Notes: generated by a model not told the origin, from the sequence alone. A stretch of DNA of 64,000 bases from JAWXUK01 sp044432725 (GCA_044432725.1 JAWXUL010000010.1:32937-96936); one strand, 5' to 3'; positions 44,462-52,389 are shown, counted from the stretch's first letter. Made by a program: numbers and translations.

Positions 44462-44513
44462 AACTTGTCCTCTGGGAAACAACAGGGGGCAAGTTTTCCT
44501 TTTTTTTTCAAAA
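44462..44513 (+). terminator. Intrinsic terminator of valS
   Basis: AACTTGTCCTCTG pairs with CAGGGGGCAAGTT with two mismatches, then TTTTCC and a run of T. It separates valS from the peptide unit. Confidence 0.8.
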
Positions 44514-44525
44514 AAACAAGAAAAC

Positions 44526-44583
44526 TTTACAAAGATTTAACACAAAATAGCTTTCAGATTTAACATAAAGGGTGTATTATAAA
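44526..44583 (+). promoter_or_regulatory. Promoter of the short-peptide unit with PHO-box-like repeats
   Basis: TTTACA (44526-44531) and TTAACA (44537-44542) are 11 bp apart, and another TTAACA is at 44560-44565 (23 bp on). A -10 candidate TATTAT/TATAAA lies at 44575-44583. TTNACA repeats of 11-bp period are the form of PhoP/PhoB sites in Gram-positive bacteria. The assignment is by pattern and by the nearby pst-pho genes. Confidence 0.5.
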
Positions 44584-44587
44584 TATT

Positions 44588-44604
44588 GTCAAACAAAGTT
44601 TGAC
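44588..44604 (+). promoter_or_regulatory. Palindrome downstream of the peptide-unit promoter
   Basis: GTCAAAC AAA GTTTGAC is a perfect 7-bp inverted repeat at the expected transcript start. A second partial copy, TAAACAAAGTTAAAG, follows at ~44611. It could be an operator or a 5' hairpin. Confidence 0.45.
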
Positions 44605-44677
44605 TATACTTAAACAAAGTTAAAGCAAAAGCCAACTAAAGTTTAAGGGAAACTGAATTTAGAAAGGAGAACACACA

Positions 44678-44782
44678 ATGAAATTATTTGATATGGTTAT
44701 GGATGCTTTCGAAGGCATGACAGAACATGCTGAAACAACAGCAGTTGCAAACCTGTATTCTTGCAACAACGACTTATTTTAA
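44678..44782 (+). CDS. MKLFD peptide 1 (34 aa)
   Basis: 34 residues starting MKLFDMVMDAFEGM and ending NNDLF, preceded by AAAGGAGA (44663-44670) 7 nt from the ATG. It shares the first residues, the ANxxS middle and the NDLF end with the next two ORFs, but has one Cys (YSCNNDLF). Strongly acidic, with a probable amphipathic helix over residues 1-20. No signal peptide, no known family. First ORF of the unit; a CCCTAGG-TTTT-CCTAGGG hairpin (44789-44806) follows its stop and could set its RNA level apart. Confidence 0.6.
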   Translation: MKLFDMVMDAFEGMTEHAETTAVANLYSCNNDLF

Positions 44783-44788
44783 TGAGAT

Positions 44789-44806
44789 CCCTAGGTTTTC
44801 CTAGGG
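44789..44806 (+). other. Hairpin between peptides 1 and 2
   Basis: CCCTAGG TTTT CCTAGGG, a perfect 7-bp stem 6 nt after the first stop and 32 nt before the next ATG. No T-run; perhaps a processing or partial-termination point. Confidence 0.5.
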
Positions 44807-44837
44807 GTTTCAATTAAAAAGAAAGGAGAGTTTAGAT

Positions 44838-44942
44838 ATGAAATTATTTGATATTGTAATGGACGCTTTTGACAACATGGTCGAAGAATCAGGGGCTATG
44901 GCACTTGCCAATTTCTTCTCTGATGGAAACGACTTATTCTAA
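44838..44942 (+). CDS. MKLFD peptide 2 (34 aa)
   Basis: 34 residues, MKLFDIVMDAFDNMVEE and so on to GNDLF, preceded by AAAGGAGAG. Identical in amino-acid sequence to peptide 3, with base changes only at silent positions. Net charge about -6; no Cys. Probable amphipathic helix over residues 1-20 and a short polar tail. No family recognised. Such peptides could be signals, toxins, membrane-active peptides or adaptors for a phosphate-stress protein; I cannot choose. Confidence 0.65.
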   Translation: MKLFDIVMDAFDNMVEESGAMALANFFSDGNDLF

Positions 44943-44993
44943 GAGCAAAAACAAAGACCTAAAATCAGTCATATTTGAAATGGAGGTTTCACA

Positions 44994-45098
44994 ATGAAAT
45001 TATTTGATATTGTAATGGACGCTTTTGACAACATGGTCGAAGAATCAGGGGCTATGGCGCTTGCCAACTTCTTCTCTGATGGAAATGACCTTTTTTAG
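44994..45098 (+). CDS. MKLFD peptide 3 (34 aa, same protein as peptide 2)
   Basis: The first 66 bases match peptide 2 exactly; later bases differ in five codons (GCA/GCG, AAT/AAC, AAC/AAT, TTA/CTT, TTC/TTT) and in the stop (TAA/TAG), all silent. ATGGAGGTTTC gives a good ribosome site before the ATG. The 51-nt spacer before it is unlike the spacer before peptide 2, so the ORF itself, not the whole unit, is what is kept. Confidence 0.65.
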   Translation: MKLFDIVMDAFDNMVEESGAMALANFFSDGNDLF

Positions 45099-45156
45099 GA
45101 AAGGCATTTCATTCCAAGGCGCAATCTCATTTTTCTGAAAGGGAGGTAATATTGAG

Positions 45157-45252
45157 ATGAAATTATTTGATAAAGTCATGTTCGCATTGGATCAGCTGAT
45201 TGAAGCTAAAATCCAGCAAGTAGAATTTTTTTGCGATGAATATCAGGACTAA
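45157..45252 (+). CDS. MKLFD peptide 4 (31 aa, diverged)
   Basis: 31 residues, MKLFDKVMFALDQLIEAKI and so on, ending CDEYQD. It keeps MKLFD-VM and the helical hydrophobic pattern but has lost NDLF and has one Cys near its end. GGGAGGT lies 8 nt before the ATG. A diverged member of the same set. Confidence 0.55.
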   Translation: MKLFDKVMFALDQLIEAKIQQVEFFCDEYQD

Positions 45253-45266
45253 AGGAAGTGTATAAG

Positions 45267-45395
45267 ATGAAAAGAGCAGCAAATCGTTATTTGGTCATGC
45301 TGATGTCTGATATAGAACTTTTAGAAACCCAAGAACACCAGCACAGCATTTTATGCCAACAGGATTTTTACCATAAAGGAGCAAGCAATTTATGA
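45267..45395 (+). CDS. Short ORF 5 of the peptide unit (42 aa)
   Basis: 42 residues, MKRAANRYLVMLMSDIELLE and so on. It is not MKLFD-like: basic start, a short hydrophobic-amphipathic helix, then His/Gln-rich sequence with one Cys. AAAGGAAG lies upstream. It ends in an ATGA overlap with the next ORF, so the two would be translated together. No family recognised. Confidence 0.45.
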   Translation: MKRAANRYLVMLMSDIELLETQEHQHSILCQQDFYHKGASNL

Positions 45396-45478
45396 CAACA
45401 GCAACAATAGAAAAAAAACTTTCGGCACTCTGTTATCCCATGCACCCAACCGTAATCGATCAACTTTATGTTTCATAA
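45392..45478 (+). CDS. Short ORF 6 of the peptide unit (28 aa)
   Basis: 28 residues from the ATG in the ATGA overlap; AAAGGAGC lies upstream. It reads MTTATIEKKLSALC and so on. Its last codons form the left arm of the unit's terminator. It may be a real small protein or only the distal coding part of a longer one lost by a stop. Confidence 0.35.
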   Translation: MTTATIEKKLSALCYPMHPTVIDQLYVS

Positions 45479-45494
45479 TGTTGGTCGATTTTTT
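45454..45494 (+). terminator. Intrinsic terminator of the short-peptide unit
   Basis: AATCGATCAAC (45454-45464) pairs with GTTGGTCGATT (45480-45490), one G-U pair, then T residues. It closes the unit before the pst promoter. Confidence 0.75.
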
Positions 45495-45561
45495 CTTTTG
45501 TTAATAATTTGTAAAAAACTCGTTTCCTCTTTGTATATTCTCTTTCCCCTTGGAAAAAATA

Positions 45562-45623
45562 TTTAACTTTTATTTTACCCAAAATTACTTGTGACCTTTA
45601 CATAAAAAAAGTAAGATTATATT
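45562..45623 (+). promoter_or_regulatory. pst promoter with PHO-box-like repeats
   Basis: TTAACT (45563), TTTACC (45574), TTACTT (45585) and TTTACA (45597) repeat every 11-12 bp; the last lies where a -35 would be, 15 bp before TATATT (45618-45623). This is the form of PhoP/PhoB-activated promoters. phoB-phoR is encoded downstream. Confidence 0.65.
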
Positions 45624-45695
45624 TGTCGAGGGGAGAGACGCTAAATCCTCCCTTGAAATAAAATTTTGATTTGGAATAACAAGGAGAAAACGATT

Positions 45696-46604
45696 ATGAA
45701 AAGAACACTCACATTTTTACTTTCCACCATGATGCTCACAGCAGCACTTTCAAGCTGTAGCAGCGAGGACACAGAAGGCAGTGCAACCCCAGCAGCTGGT
45801 GTAGAGGTCAGCGATCCCGCAACACCTAACACAGGCAACGAAGGCAACGAAGGGACTGAGGTAGCAGAAGATGGTGTCATTTCTATGGGCGGATCTACTT
45901 CTGTGGAAGAAATCGTCTCTGCCATGATGCAAGTGTACATGGGTGAAAATGAAGGTTTGAGCATGACATATTCTGGGACTGGCTCCAGTACAGGGGTGGC
46001 AGATGTCCTTGCTGATAAAATTGATGTGGGGCTTGCCAGTCGAGCTTTGAAAGATTCTGAAATGAGCGAAGGTGCTGTAGCACACGTCTTTGCCTTTGAC
46101 GGAATTGCACTGATTGTCAACACAGACAACGGTATCACAGACATCTCTTCTGAAGATTTGGCAAAAATCTTTACCAAAGAAGTGACCAACTGGAGCGAGC
46201 TTGGTGGTAATGATGGGCAAATCGTTGTGGTGGGACGTGACGCTGCTTCTGGCACAAGAGGTGCTTTTGAAGAAATCCTTGGTGTCACAGATAATACCGC
46301 TTATGATTCAGAACTAGACGCAACAGGGGCTGTGATTTCTACAGTGGCAGGGAATGCCAATGCCATTGGTTACGTGTCTCTCTCTGCTGTAAGCGACCAA
46401 GTGACAGCTATCAATGTGGATGGCGTGTCTCCTTCTGAAGAAACCATCAAAGATGAAAGCTATCCCATCCAAAGACCTTTTATCTTTGTCACCAGTAGCA
46501 ACATTGCAGATCCAGAAATGGAAGCTTTTGTAGCATGGGCAACCAGTGAAGCTGTGGCTGAATTGGTCAGTTCCAAAGGTGCTGTTGCTCCAACTGCTCC
46601 TTAA
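45696..46604 (+). CDS. pstS: Phosphate-binding lipoprotein PstS
   Basis: 302 residues from ATG 45696 (AAGGAG 9 nt upstream). Lipobox LSSC with C21, then a short Thr/Gly/Asn linker. The phosphate-binding loops are visible as SGTGSSTGVADV and GRDAASGTRGAFEE, with the helix ENEGLSMTY before. It catches phosphate outside the cell and hands it to PstC-PstA. A long hairpin (46627-46667) lies between it and pstC, which can keep pstS RNA more abundant than the rest. Confidence 0.95.
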   Translation: MKRTLTFLLSTMMLTAALSSCSSEDTEGSATPAAGVEVSDPATPNTGNEGNEGTEVAEDGVISMGGSTSVEEIVSAMMQVYMGENEGLSMTYSGTGSSTGVADVLADKIDVGLASRALKDSEMSEGAVAHVFAFDGIALIVNTDNGITDISSEDLAKIFTKEVTNWSELGGNDGQIVVVGRDAASGTRGAFEEILGVTDNTAYDSELDATGAVISTVAGNANAIGYVSLSAVSDQVTAINVDGVSPSEETIKDESYPIQRPFIFVTSSNIADPEMEAFVAWATSEAVAELVSSKGAVAPTAP

Positions 46605-46626
46605 GAGAAATATAGGGGCTCTGTCT

Positions 46627-46667
46627 CCAGACCCTACTTCTATTGGTAAAAAGGAAGTAGGGTCTGG
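46627..46667 (+). other. Long intercistronic hairpin between pstS and pstC
   Basis: CCAGACCCTACTTC (46627-46640) and GAAGTAGGGTCTGG (46654-46667) form a perfect 14-bp stem with a 13-nt loop. The following GGTATCGTTTT is only weakly T-rich, so it is likely a partial terminator or RNA-end protector. Confidence 0.75.
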
Positions 46668-46707
46668 GGTATCGTTTTAGTGGATAACATAAAAAAGGGG
46701 CAAGTTT

Positions 46708-47592
46708 ATGAAAAAGATGTTACAGCGGAAAGCAATCACAGAAGGCATTATGTATTTGTTTTTCTTACTTTGTGGGATGGTTTCTATTTTATTTGTTGTG
46801 ATTATCACAGGATTTATGATACAAAAGGGGACACCTGCCTTTCTGGAAGTGGGGGTAATTGATTTTCTCTTTGGGAAAGTATGGAAACCCACCCACAGCA
46901 CAGACCCACAATTTGGGATTTTCCCCATTATTCTTTCCAGTTTATATGGAACAGCAGGGGCTGTTTGCTTGGGTGTGCCGATTGGGGTTTTGATGGCGAT
47001 TTTCCTGTCAAAAATTGCCCCTCCCTCTGTTGCAACTATCTTGCGTTCGGCTGTGACCTTGTTGGCGGGGATTCCTTCGGTGGTCTATGGCTTGATTGGG
47101 GCGATCTTACTCGTTCCCAATGTGATGAAAATCTTTGATTTGCCCTATGGATTTAATCTTTTTTCGGCGATTATTGTGCTGGCAGTGATGATTTTGCCCT
47201 CCATTGTTTCTGTCAGTGAAACAGCACTGAAAGCTGTGCCCAGAGAGTATGAAGAGGCAAGCCTTGCCCTTGGGGGGAGTCATATGGAGACTGTGTTCAA
47301 AGTCTCTGTGCCAGCGGCTCGCTCTGGCATCACAGCAGGTATTGTTTTGGGGATTGGTCGTGCCTTGGGTGAGGCAATGGCTGTGATGATGGTGGCAGGT
47401 AATGTGGCAAATATGCCGGAACTTTTCACCTCTGTTGCATTTTTGACCACAACAGTGGCAAAGGAAATGGCGTATTCCTCTGGACTTCATCGAGATGCAC
47501 TCTTTTCCATTGCTTTGGTCTTGCTGTTTTTCATTTTGGTCACCAATACCATAGTGAACATTTTCTTCAAAAAGGAGGGGCATAAACGATGA
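46708..47592 (+). CDS. pstC: Phosphate ABC transporter permease PstC
   Basis: 294 residues with six hydrophobic segments. The coupling loop with the permease EAA motif reads EEASLALGGSHMETVFKV. AKKMLQRKAITEG-like start, then the KVWKPTHSTDPQFGI loop typical of PstC. It pairs with PstA in the membrane. Its stop overlaps the pstA start by 4 nt (ATGA). Confidence 0.95.
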   Translation: MKKMLQRKAITEGIMYLFFLLCGMVSILFVVIITGFMIQKGTPAFLEVGVIDFLFGKVWKPTHSTDPQFGIFPIILSSLYGTAGAVCLGVPIGVLMAIFLSKIAPPSVATILRSAVTLLAGIPSVVYGLIGAILLVPNVMKIFDLPYGFNLFSAIIVLAVMILPSIVSVSETALKAVPREYEEASLALGGSHMETVFKVSVPAARSGITAGIVLGIGRALGEAMAVMMVAGNVANMPELFTSVAFLTTTVAKEMAYSSGLHRDALFSIALVLLFFILVTNTIVNIFFKKEGHKR

Positions 47593-48428
47593 GCAATAAA
47601 CGGAAACTTCAGGATTCCTTTCGTTATTTTCTGGTTTTTGGTGCAGCTTTTTTTGTGGTGAGTATGTTGGTTTTCATCATTGGATATATTTTGTACCGTG
47701 GCCTTGGCTTTGTGACATGGGAATTTCTAACCACCTCTTCTGATGCCTTAGAAGGGACCGTGGGGATTTTACCTGCGATTTTAAATACCCTTTATGTGAT
47801 TCTGTTAACTTTGCTCATTGCCTTGCCACTGGGCATTGGGGCAGCGATTTATTTGACAGAATATTCTACCAACAAAGTATTAAAACGAGTGATTGAAGCG
47901 ATGGTGGAAACTTTGGCAGCCATTCCCTCTATCATCTATGGACTTGTGGGGATTACTCTGTTTACAGAGATTTTAGGCTTTGGCTTGTCACTTTATTCTG
48001 GTTGTTTCACCATGGTGATTATGATTTTACCCACTGTGATACGTACCACACAGGAAAGCTTGAAAACTGTGCCTATGTCCTATCGAGAAGGTGCTTTGGG
48101 TCTTGGTTCTACCAAATGGCATATGATTCGCACCATTGTCCTCCCCAGTTCTTTGGACGGCGTGGTGACAGGAGGGATTCTAGCCGTGGGACGCATTGTG
48201 GGAGAGAGTGCAGCCTTGCTGTTTACAGCTGGTGTGGTGGAAGGCGTGGTCAGCAACATCTGGACTGCTTATGGCAAAAGTGGTAGTACTCTTTCTGTGG
48301 TGCTGTATCTTTATGCCAACAATCGAGCCAATTTTGATGTTGCCTTTGCCATTGCCTCTGTGCTGATGGTCATTGTTTTGGTCATCAATATCAGTGCCTT
48401 GTTGGTACAGAGAAAGAAAAGAAGTTAG
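47589..48428 (+). CDS. pstA: Phosphate ABC transporter permease PstA
   Basis: 279 residues, six hydrophobic segments, coupling loop YREGALGLGSTKWHMIRTIV, and the AIYLTEYSTNKVLKR and SSDALEGTVGILPAIL pieces common to PstA. It overlaps pstC by 4 nt and lies 9 nt before pstB. Confidence 0.95.
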   Translation: MSNKRKLQDSFRYFLVFGAAFFVVSMLVFIIGYILYRGLGFVTWEFLTTSSDALEGTVGILPAILNTLYVILLTLLIALPLGIGAAIYLTEYSTNKVLKRVIEAMVETLAAIPSIIYGLVGITLFTEILGFGLSLYSGCFTMVIMILPTVIRTTQESLKTVPMSYREGALGLGSTKWHMIRTIVLPSSLDGVVTGGILAVGRIVGESAALLFTAGVVEGVVSNIWTAYGKSGSTLSVVLYLYANNRANFDVAFAIASVLMVIVLVINISALLVQRKKRS

Positions 48429-48437
48429 GAGAATCAT

Positions 48438-49193
48438 ATGAGCAGTATCATCAAAGCAAAAGACTTAAATTTACACTATGGGGACTTTCACGCCCTGAAA
48501 AACATCAATATGGAGATGGAAGAAAAGAAAATCACAGCTTTTATCGGCCCTTCTGGTTGTGGAAAATCCACTTATCTGAAAACTTTGAATCGGATGAATG
48601 ATTTGGTGCAAGGGGTCAAGGTAGATGGCTTGGTAGAGTTTGCAGGACAGAATATCTATGCCCCAGATATGGACGTGAACTTGCTACGAAAAAGAGTGGG
48701 TATGGTATTTCAAAAACCAAATCCCTTTCCCATGTCAGTGTATGATAACATAGCTTATGGCCCCAGATTGCATGGCACAAAAAATAAGATGAAGCTAGAT
48801 GAAATTGTGGAAAAATCACTACGTGATGCAGCGATTTGGGAAGAGTTAAAGGATAGATTGAAAAAGTCTGCCTTGGGGCTTTCTGGTGGACAGCAACAGC
48901 GTCTGTGTATTGCCCGTGCCCTTGCTGTGGTGCCAGAGGTGTTATTGATGGATGAGCCTACCTCGGCATTGGACCCCATTTCCACAGCAAAAGTAGAGGA
49001 ACTTGCCCAAGAATTGAAAAAAGATTACACCATTATTATTGTGACCCATAATATGCAACAGGCAGTGAGACTGTCTGATTATACTGCTTTTTTCCTCATG
49101 GGAGAGGTGGTAGAATTTAACAAAACGGACAAATTATTCTCTATGCCTGAACATCAAAAAACAGAAGATTATATCACAGGGAGGTTTGGATAA
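48438..49193 (+). CDS. pstB: Phosphate ABC transporter ATP-binding protein PstB
   Basis: 251 residues. Walker A GPSGCGKSTYLKTLNRMNDL, Q-loop (VFQKPNPFP), signature LSGGQQQRLCIA, Walker B VLLMDEPTSALD and the H-loop (IIVTHN) are all present. It drives phosphate import by ATP hydrolysis. Its last base is shared with the phoU start (TAATG), so they are coupled. Confidence 0.97.
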   Translation: MSSIIKAKDLNLHYGDFHALKNINMEMEEKKITAFIGPSGCGKSTYLKTLNRMNDLVQGVKVDGLVEFAGQNIYAPDMDVNLLRKRVGMVFQKPNPFPMSVYDNIAYGPRLHGTKNKMKLDEIVEKSLRDAAIWEELKDRLKKSALGLSGGQQQRLCIARALAVVPEVLLMDEPTSALDPISTAKVEELAQELKKDYTIIIVTHNMQQAVRLSDYTAFFLMGEVVEFNKTDKLFSMPEHQKTEDYITGRFG

Positions 49194-49837
49194 TGAGATC
49201 AAGATTTGACAGACAATTAGAAGTTTTGCACACAGAGCTGATTGCCATGGGGGGCTTGTGCGAAACAGTGATTTCCATGGCAACAAAGGCATTGTTGGAC
49301 AGTGACAGTGCCCTTGCTAAGAAAGTTTCAGAAGTGGGCGCAGAAATTGATTTGAAAGAACGAGATATCGAGCGTTTGTGTTTGAAATTACTGCTACAGC
49401 AACAACCCGTGGCGAAAGATTTACGGCTGATTTCCTCTGCACTGAAAATGATTACGGATATGGAACGCATCGGCGACCAAGCAGAGGACATTGCAGAGAT
49501 TGTCTATGAACAAAAAATCAGCGCCAACGAAAATATGCCACAAATTGCAGAGATGGCAAAGGCAACAATCTATATGGTGACAGAAAGCATTGATGCCTTT
49601 GTGAAAACAGATATCGACATCGCCCAAGCAGTGGTGGTTTATGACGATGTGGTTGACAAACATTTTGATGAAATCAAGGCGAAGTTGATGGAGTCTATCG
49701 GGAAAGAAGGGGGCGAGAGAGCCATTGATTTGCTGATGATTGCGAAATACTTCGAGCGAATTGGGGACCACGCCACCAATGTTGCAGAGTGGGTTGTGTT
49801 CTCTATCACTGGAGAGCATAGTACGAATGCTATCTAA
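49193..49837 (+). CDS. phoU: Phosphate signalling regulator PhoU
   Basis: 214 residues, two PhoU helical repeats (for example LKMITDMERIGDQAEDIAE and MIAKYFERIGDHATNVAEW) with the ExxxD metal motifs. PhoU tells the PhoR kinase that phosphate is plentiful. Last gene of the pst transcript; a strong terminator follows at 49904. Confidence 0.95.
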   Translation: MRSRFDRQLEVLHTELIAMGGLCETVISMATKALLDSDSALAKKVSEVGAEIDLKERDIERLCLKLLLQQQPVAKDLRLISSALKMITDMERIGDQAEDIAEIVYEQKISANENMPQIAEMAKATIYMVTESIDAFVKTDIDIAQAVVVYDDVVDKHFDEIKAKLMESIGKEGGERAIDLLMIAKYFERIGDHATNVAEWVVFSITGEHSTNAI

Positions 49838-49903
49838 AGTGAACAACTAAAACAAAACCACATACATCCTGATAATATTTTATCATAAAAAAGAATAATA
49901 TAT

Positions 49904-49940
49904 AAACACCACCGTTGTGTAAACTGGGTGGTGTTTTTTT
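49904..49940 (+). terminator. Intrinsic terminator of the pst operon
   Basis: AAACACCACC (49904-49913) pairs with GGTGGTGTTT (49927-49936), then T residues. Confidence 0.88.
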
Positions 49941-50006
49941 AACTATCCACCTTTTGTTTTCAAATAGAATGAGAAGTTCCCATAAGAAAGAAATGAGGTT
50001 ATAGAT

Positions 50007-50687
50007 ATGATTTATTGTGTAGAAGACGATGCCGGTATTCGCAATATGATGGTATATACGTTAAAGGCTTCTGGTTTGGATGCCTTGGGACTGTCTGATG
50101 GTGCTGAACTGGAAGCACAGCTAGAGAAAGAGTTGCCGCAACTCTTACTACTAGACGTCATGCTCCCTGGGAAAGATGGTTTGACCATTTTGAAAGAGCT
50201 TCGAGAGAGAAAAGATACTGCAAAACTCCCCATCATCATGGCAACGGCAAAAGGGACAGAGTATGACAAGGTGACAGGTCTGGACCTAGGGGCAGATGAT
50301 TATCTGTCAAAGCCCTTTGGTATGATGGAAATGGTATCTCGGGTCAAAGCAGTCCTTCGACGAATCGCCCCTGTGGAAGCAGAGCCTACCATGATTTTGG
50401 AAATGGGAGATTTGGTTTTGAATATCTCAGCCCATACTGCCACAGTGGGGGGAGAGTCTGTGGTGCTTGCCTTGAAAGAGTTTCAGCTCCTGGAGATGTT
50501 TCTCAGTCAAAAGGGCATGGTGTTTACCCGTGACCAAATACTCAGTCATATATGGGACATGGACTATGATGGAGAGACCCGCACAGTGGATGTCCATATC
50601 CGTAGTTTGCGCACCAAAATAGGGGATTGTGGCAAATACATTCAAACAGTTCGTGGGGTGGGCTATCGCATGGAGGAAAAAGAATGA
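50007..50687 (+). CDS. phoB: OmpR/PhoB-type response regulator
   Basis: 226 residues. Receiver domain 1-115 with acidic D7-D8, phospho-acceptor D50 (LLLLDVMLPGKDG) and K102 (YLSKPFG). The C-terminal winged helix shows the usual LALKEFQLLEMFLSQKG and YDGETRTVDVHIRSLRTKIG. Next to phoR and the pst genes, it is most likely the phosphate regulator and would bind the repeats before pstS. GAGGTT precedes the ATG. ATGA overlap with phoR. Confidence 0.88.
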   Translation: MIYCVEDDAGIRNMMVYTLKASGLDALGLSDGAELEAQLEKELPQLLLLDVMLPGKDGLTILKELRERKDTAKLPIIMATAKGTEYDKVTGLDLGADDYLSKPFGMMEMVSRVKAVLRRIAPVEAEPTMILEMGDLVLNISAHTATVGGESVVLALKEFQLLEMFLSQKGMVFTRDQILSHIWDMDYDGETRTVDVHIRSLRTKIGDCGKYIQTVRGVGYRMEEKE

Positions 50688-52363
50688 CAAAGCGAATCTT
50701 CCTTGCTCATTTTATTTCAGCCATCCTGACACTTTGTGTTACAGCATTGCTTGTGACTGTGGTGACCTATACCCATTTTTTAGAAACCCAAACAGAAGAA
50801 ATGTTTGTGCAAACAAAGCTTGTTTCTTTGGGGGTGGAAAAAATGGGTATTTCTTTTTTAGAAGAAACCAAGACAAGCCTTCGGCTGACTTGGATTGACC
50901 AAGAGGGCGAAGTCTTGTATGATAGCGATAAAGAGGCTGAAATGATGGAAAACCATTTGGATCGCAAAGAGGTGGTCCAAGCCTTAGAACAGGGGACAGG
51001 GACCAGTAGCAGACAGTCAGAAACCCTTTTCGTTGATTTGCTTTATGTGGCTGTGCGATTAGAGGATGGTACAGTGTTAAGGACTTCTACCTTACAAAGT
51101 AATCTGAAAGCCTTTATTTTCTCTATTTTTTATCCATTGTTCTTGGTCATGTTTCTTGCAGGTGTGATGGCGTTGGTGCTTGCTTTTGCCCAAACAAGAA
51201 GCATTATGAAGCCGTTGACCACTTTGGATTTAGAACATCCCTTAGAAAATGCCAAGGCTTACGAAGAAATCACCCCTTTTTTACAGCAAATTCAGAAACA
51301 GTATGAAAAAATAGAAGGTCAGATTTTAGAATTGTCCCACAGACAAGAAGAATTCACCATCATCACCAAAAATATGGGGGAAGGACTGGTGCTTTTGGAT
51401 GCCCAGGGGCATATTCTCAGTATCAATGACGCTGCTTCTCGTTTGTTTCAAGTAGAGAATCAGGATATTTTAGGCCGTAATATTCTGACCCTACATCGCT
51501 CTTTAGAGATGATGCAAATTGTGGAGGAAGCATTGACAGGGGAGCCAGTGGAGGGGAGTATTGTCCTAGAAAGTCAGATTTACCAAGTCAATCTCAGCCC
51601 TATTTTTCAAGAAAATAGGCTTTCTGGCTTTGCTATTTTATTGGTCAATACCACAGAAAAGTCAGAATCTGAAAAAATCAGGCGAGAATTTACGGCGAAT
51701 GTATCCCACGAGTTGAAAACTCCCCTTCATTCTATTTCTGGCTGTGCAGAGTTGATGAGCCATAATTTAGTCAAGGAAGAGGATATTCCCAGTTTTTCAC
51801 AGCAAATTTACACAGAGGCACAGCGTTTGATCCGTTTGGTGGACGAAATCATTAGTCTGTCACGCTTGGAAGAAGGAATGGAGCAGATAGGCTGGGAGAT
51901 GTTAGATTTGACCTCTATCGCCAAAGAAGTGTGTAAAACTTTAGGAGAAATGGCGAAAGAGAATGAAATTACCCTCCACTGTATGGGAGAACCTCTTCAA
52001 ATACGTGGGAGTTATACCCTTTTATCTGTCATTGTTCGGAATTTGTGCGAGAATGCCATCAAATACAATCGCCAAGGAGGAAAAGTGGATATTTCTGTGA
52101 GAGATGAGGGGGAATCTCTCTCTCTTGTTGTGAAAGATACAGGGATTGGGGTCTCTGTTAAGGATAAGGATTTGATTTTTCAACGTTTTTATCGTGTGGA
52201 TAAAAGTCGCTCCAAAGAGATTGGTGGAACAGGCTTGGGGCTTTCGATTGTGAAGCATGCTGTTTCTCTCCATCAAGGGAAAATTTCCGTGGAAAGCACC
52301 TTGGGGGAAGGCACAAGGATACAAATCGACTTTCCTAAGAGTAAAGGCAACACCTCACATTAG
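50684..52363 (+). CDS. phoR: PhoR-type sensor histidine kinase
   Basis: 559 residues from ATG 50684, which overlaps the phoB stop (ATGA) and has GGAGG upstream. Two membrane helices (residues ~6-28 and ~143-168) flank an extracellular sensor. HAMP-like and PAS domains follow, then the dimerisation helix with the phospho-acceptor H342 in VSHELKTPLHS, and the ATPase domain with N box (NLCENAIKYN), G1 (VKDTGIGV), F and G2 (GGTGLGLSIVKHA). With PhoU and the Pst transporter it forms the phosphate sensor. Confidence 0.88.
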   Translation: MTKRIFLAHFISAILTLCVTALLVTVVTYTHFLETQTEEMFVQTKLVSLGVEKMGISFLEETKTSLRLTWIDQEGEVLYDSDKEAEMMENHLDRKEVVQALEQGTGTSSRQSETLFVDLLYVAVRLEDGTVLRTSTLQSNLKAFIFSIFYPLFLVMFLAGVMALVLAFAQTRSIMKPLTTLDLEHPLENAKAYEEITPFLQQIQKQYEKIEGQILELSHRQEEFTIITKNMGEGLVLLDAQGHILSINDAASRLFQVENQDILGRNILTLHRSLEMMQIVEEALTGEPVEGSIVLESQIYQVNLSPIFQENRLSGFAILLVNTTEKSESEKIRREFTANVSHELKTPLHSISGCAELMSHNLVKEEDIPSFSQQIYTEAQRLIRLVDEIISLSRLEEGMEQIGWEMLDLTSIAKEVCKTLGEMAKENEITLHCMGEPLQIRGSYTLLSVIVRNLCENAIKYNRQGGKVDISVRDEGESLSLVVKDTGIGVSVKDKDLIFQRFYRVDKSRSKEIGGTGLGLSIVKHAVSLHQGKISVESTLGEGTRIQIDFPKSKGNTSH

Positions 52364-52389
52364 AATCAGAGAAAAGAGAAATATTCTAC

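Noticed and set aside
44678..44782. Resemblance of peptide 1 to AgrD (amphipathic start, then YSC)
   Set aside because: There is no AgrB, no acidic tail after the Cys, and the sister copies have no Cys.
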